A stretch of 7,199 nucleotides of DNA from Pseudomonadota bacterium (GTDB taxonomy: Bacteria > Desulfobacterota > JADFVX01). The first letter of the stretch is position 1; each line of letters begins with the position of its first letter. Below the pieces are notes generated by a model. The model had not been told where the DNA came from, did no database searches, and saw nothing but the letters and a program-made list of their open reading frames with translations. The translations under genes and the position numbers were made by a program. Shown here one piece after another: positions 5,519 through 7,199 of the stretch. Location of the stretch: NCBI GenBank assembly GCA_015222555.1, contig JADFVM010000074.1, positions 1-7,199 on the forward strand, in the 5' to 3' direction.

Positions 5519-6268
5519 ATGGTCGTCAGATTTTTTTGCCTGTTGGCATTATTGATTCCCGGTAATATCTATGCAGGTAACCTTTACCTGGATAGCGTCG
5601 AAAAGTCTGTTGTAACAGAAAAAGAATTAAACGAGGCAAGAAAGTCACTAAAAGAGCTGAAAGAGGTCAAGCTTATCGAAAATCTTCCTCTGAAGCCTTA
5701 TCACAAGAGGCTCAAGACTCCGGAACCGTTAAGGGAATCCTTTTGTTTTACCTGCCACAAAAGACTTCCCCACGGAAAGAATGACCACAACAGGACCTTT
5801 CTCAATATGCACACCGGCTTCATTGCCTGCGAGGTGTGTCATTTCAAAGCTGAAGGAACGCCCCTTGAATATGTCACGGAGAAGGAGGAGGGGGCAAATC
5901 AACACGATGGCAATGCTTCCGGTGAGAAACCGGCAGTTAAAAAGATGATCATCCCTTACTTCAAGGGTGAAGCGGTAACACTTCCCGGAGATCATCCCTA
6001 TGCGAAGGAGGTGGAGAAAAAGTGGAAGAAATTGCCCCCGGAGGAAAAAGCGCGCCTTAAGGCAAAGCTCCACAAACCCTTAAAAGATAAGGGGCCTCTT
6101 TGCAGGGATTGTCACAGTAAGAAACAGAAAATCCTGAATTTTAAGGCCCTCGGTTATAAGGCTAAAAGAATAAAAGCGCTTGAGCAAAACAAAATAGCCG
6201 ACTTTCTGGATAAGGTGAAAGATAAAAAGAAGAGCATCAAAATAACCGATCTCCTTGACAAAAAATGA
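5519..6268 (+). CDS. Basic periplasmic 3-haem c-type cytochrome
   Basis: A 249-residue secreted protein with a clean signal peptide (residues 1-19, likely cleavage after IYA) and only three CXXCH motifs: CFTCH 76-80, CEVCH 104-108 and CRDCH 195-199. The segment between motifs one and two carries distal-ligand histidines (H85, H90, H98) in a FLNMHTGFIACEVCH context. The third haem lies almost 90 residues later, after a charged, probably disordered or helical stretch. The protein is unusually rich in lysine, especially residues 160-249, with long helix-forming segments on both sides (33-52, 162-185, 213-240). It sits 23 bases after the inner-membrane fusion gene with its own good ribosome site. 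Its stop overlaps the start of the NHL gene. A basic small cytochrome beside a membrane oxidoreductase is most simply a docking subunit or shuttle, but no named family was recognised. Confidence 0.9.
   Translation: MVVRFFCLLALLIPGNIYAGNLYLDSVEKSVVTEKELNEARKSLKELKEVKLIENLPLKPYHKRLKTPEPLRESFCFTCHKRLPHGKNDHNRTFLNMHTGFIACEVCHFKAEGTPLEYVTEKEEGANQHDGNASGEKPAVKKMIIPYFKGEAVTLPGDHPYAKEVEKKWKKLPPEEKARLKAKLHKPLKDKGPLCRDCHSKKQKILNFKALGYKAKRIKALEQNKIADFLDKVKDKKKSIKITDLLDKK
6265..6268 (+). promoter_or_regulatory. ATGA stop-start overlap coupling the 3-haem and NHL genes
   Basis: ATG at 6265-6267 overlaps the TGA of the 3-haem cytochrome gene (6266-6268), giving a 4-base overlap like the one at 475. No Shine-Dalgarno is needed if ribosomes reinitiate. 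The overlap supports 6265 as the original start of the NHL gene, even though an inserted repeat follows only 8 bases after the start codon. Confidence 0.6.
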
Positions 6269-7199
6269 TAAAGATTAAGGGTACCTCTAATAATAGTGAT
6301 TTTTTCGTGAGAGCAAGGAAGCATCGCGCGCAGAACCGCAGTGTATATAGAATACATGAGGATTCGAGCACGGAGCTGACGCAGCTATCGCCGAAAAAGT
6401 CTGTTTTTAGAGGTGCCCTTATTTTTTATATCCTCTTTTTCAGCTTGATGCCCCTTTCAGTGAGTAAGGTCTATTCCGAAACCCTCATAATTGCGGAGCG
6501 CATATTGACGCTTAAGGGAGGTCTTGATCAGCCAAGCGATATAGCAATTCATAAGCAAGGTGACGCCTATGTTCTGGATGGTCTGAATGGCAGAGTGGTC
6601 GTCTTCGATAAAGGCGGGAAGCTGTTATTCAGCTTTGGGCAGACCGGTTCCGGCAAGGGTGAATTGAATCTCCCCATGGCGATTGATCTGGAAGGGGATA
6701 CGCTCTATGTGGCCGACACCGGAAACAGCCGCATCGCGGTTTTTGACAGGCGGGGCAATTTTATCAGGAATATCGATCTTGAAGTCGAGAAAGGGGAAGC
6801 AGAGCCCGTTGGTATTGTTGTCAACGATGGAAATATCACCTGGTCCGACCGGAAGAACCACAGGGTATGCAGGATTAAGGGGGGAAAAAATGACTGCCGG
6901 GGCGGATGGGGAGAGGACGAGGGTCTTTTTCGCTACCCCTTTATGATGGCGGCGGACAGCGACGGATATATCCATGTCGTTGATGTGTTGAACGGACGGG
7001 TCCAGTATTTCAACAGCCGCGGGATTTACTTCGGTCAGCTATCCCGCTTTGGTCTCCTGCCGGGGGAACTGTTCCGGCCTAACGGCATCGACTTTGACAG
7101 TGAAGGACGTCTCTTTGTGACGGATTCCTATTTGGGAAAAGTTTCTATTTTTGACAGTGAAAGGTATATGGGCAGCCTGTCTGACAAAAAGGGTGAAAC
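6265..7199 (+). CDS. NHL-repeat beta-propeller protein, secreted or membrane-anchored (3' truncated by window)
   Basis: The frame is open from ATG 6265 to the window end (311 full codons, no stop seen). From about residue 85 on it holds at least five NHL-type blades, recognisable by a PxxIA/GI-type strand, a D/V-x-D turn and an N-x-R-V/I-x-x-F ending: LNGRVVVFD, TGNSRIAVFD, KNHRVCRI, LNGRVQYF and YLGKVSIFD. NHL propellers are protein- or ligand-binding scaffolds and are often encoded beside multihaem cytochromes in metal-reducing bacteria. A signal-peptide-like core (residues 51-67, preceded by KKSVFR, with VYSE at 69-72) precedes the propeller. About 48 residues ahead of that core are encoded by an inserted inverted-repeat element (6276-6421). 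Removing 144 bases (6277-6420) would restore a normal short signal peptide beginning MIKIIFYILFF. Alternative starts are GTG 6307 and ATG 6448; the latter would cut into the hydrophobic core. The propeller is well supported; the true start is not. Confidence 0.85.
   Translation, partial: MIKIKGTSNNSDFFVRARKHRAQNRSVYRIHEDSSTELTQLSPKKSVFRGALIFYILFFSLMPLSVSKVYSETLIIAERILTLKGGLDQPSDIAIHKQGDAYVLDGLNGRVVVFDKGGKLLFSFGQTGSGKGELNLPMAIDLEGDTLYVADTGNSRIAVFDRRGNFIRNIDLEVEKGEAEPVGIVVNDGNITWSDRKNHRVCRIKGGKNDCRGGWGEDEGLFRYPFMMAADSDGYIHVVDVLNGRVQYFNSRGIYFGQLSRFGLLPGELFRPNGIDFDSEGRLFVTDSYLGKVSIFDSERYMGSLSDKKGE
6276..6421 (+). mobile_element. 146-bp MITE-like inverted-repeat element inside the NHL gene start
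   Basis: The ends are inverted copies: taagggtacctcta (6276-6289) against tagaggtgccctta (6408-6421), 13 of 14 matching. Similarity continues inward with tttttcg (6301-6307) against cgaaaaa (6392-6398), so roughly the outer 30 bases pair. The middle is imperfectly palindromic around 6340-6356, and agctg/cagct forms a small hairpin at 6374-6386. It encodes no transposase, and its size fits a MITE or large REP-type repeat. A TA or TTA target duplication is possible but cannot be separated from the palindromic ends. The element carries no stop in the NHL frame and so adds about 48 residues to that protein. Copies elsewhere in the genome would confirm it. Confidence 0.7.

Noticed and set aside
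475..6268. Cytochrome cluster as a nitrate (Nap) or nitrite (Nrf) reductase operon
   Set aside because: The NapH-like module suggested it, but no molybdopterin catalytic subunit, NrfA-type CXXCK motif or NapG/NapC partner is present in the window.
6448..6450. ATG 6448 as the start of the NHL gene
   Set aside because: It lies inside the hydrophobic export core and would remove most of the signal sequence. The ATGA overlap at 6265 is a better start, although GTG 6307 within the element cannot be excluded.

Overview
The window is one co-directional (+ strand) cluster of multihaem c-type cytochromes. It starts inside an outer-membrane beta-barrel gene and ends inside an NHL beta-propeller gene. 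Small haem proteins dense in CXXCH motifs, an NapH-like polyferredoxin fused to a cytochrome domain, and an NHL-repeat partner are typical of metal-respiring or syntrophic Desulfobacterota (Geobacter/Desulfuromonas-like) and of some Nitrospirota and related lineages. This is a judgement from gene content only; the sequence does not fix the taxon.

Layout: (1) 2-478, C-terminal part of a probable outer-membrane beta-barrel; (2) 475-1077, periplasmic 7-haem cytochrome, overlapping gene 1 by ATGA; 1109-1193, a palindromic REP/MITE-like repeat; (3) 1242-2204, 8-haem lipoprotein cytochrome; 2225-2268, a short tandem repeat and hairpin; (4) 2298-3236, 6-haem cytochrome of the doubled-CXXCH type; a 12-bp palindrome at 3256-3267; (5) 3321-5495, a 724-residue inner-membrane protein joining an NapH-like 4Fe-4S module to a periplasmic domain with up to eight haems; (6) 5519-6268, basic 3-haem cytochrome; (7) 6265-7199+, NHL-repeat protein overlapping gene 6 by ATGA and running off the window. 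A 146-bp inverted-repeat element at 6276-6421 lies inside the start of gene 7 and is read through in frame.

Inferred working model: gene 5 moves electrons between cytoplasmic iron-sulfur clusters (or the quinone pool) and periplasmic haems. Genes 4 and 6 (and perhaps 2) carry them across the periplasm. The barrel (gene 1), the 7-haem protein (gene 2) and the 8-haem lipoprotein (gene 3) resemble a porin-cytochrome conduit through the outer membrane. The NHL protein may be a scaffold or surface partner. Together the locus would hold up to 32 c-haems and span both membranes. Direction of flow and terminal partner cannot be told from the sequence.

No rRNA, tRNA, CRISPR array, transposase or convincing promoter or terminator was seen. 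Every gene-free stretch is under 300 bases, and all of those over 50 bases contain palindromic repeats.
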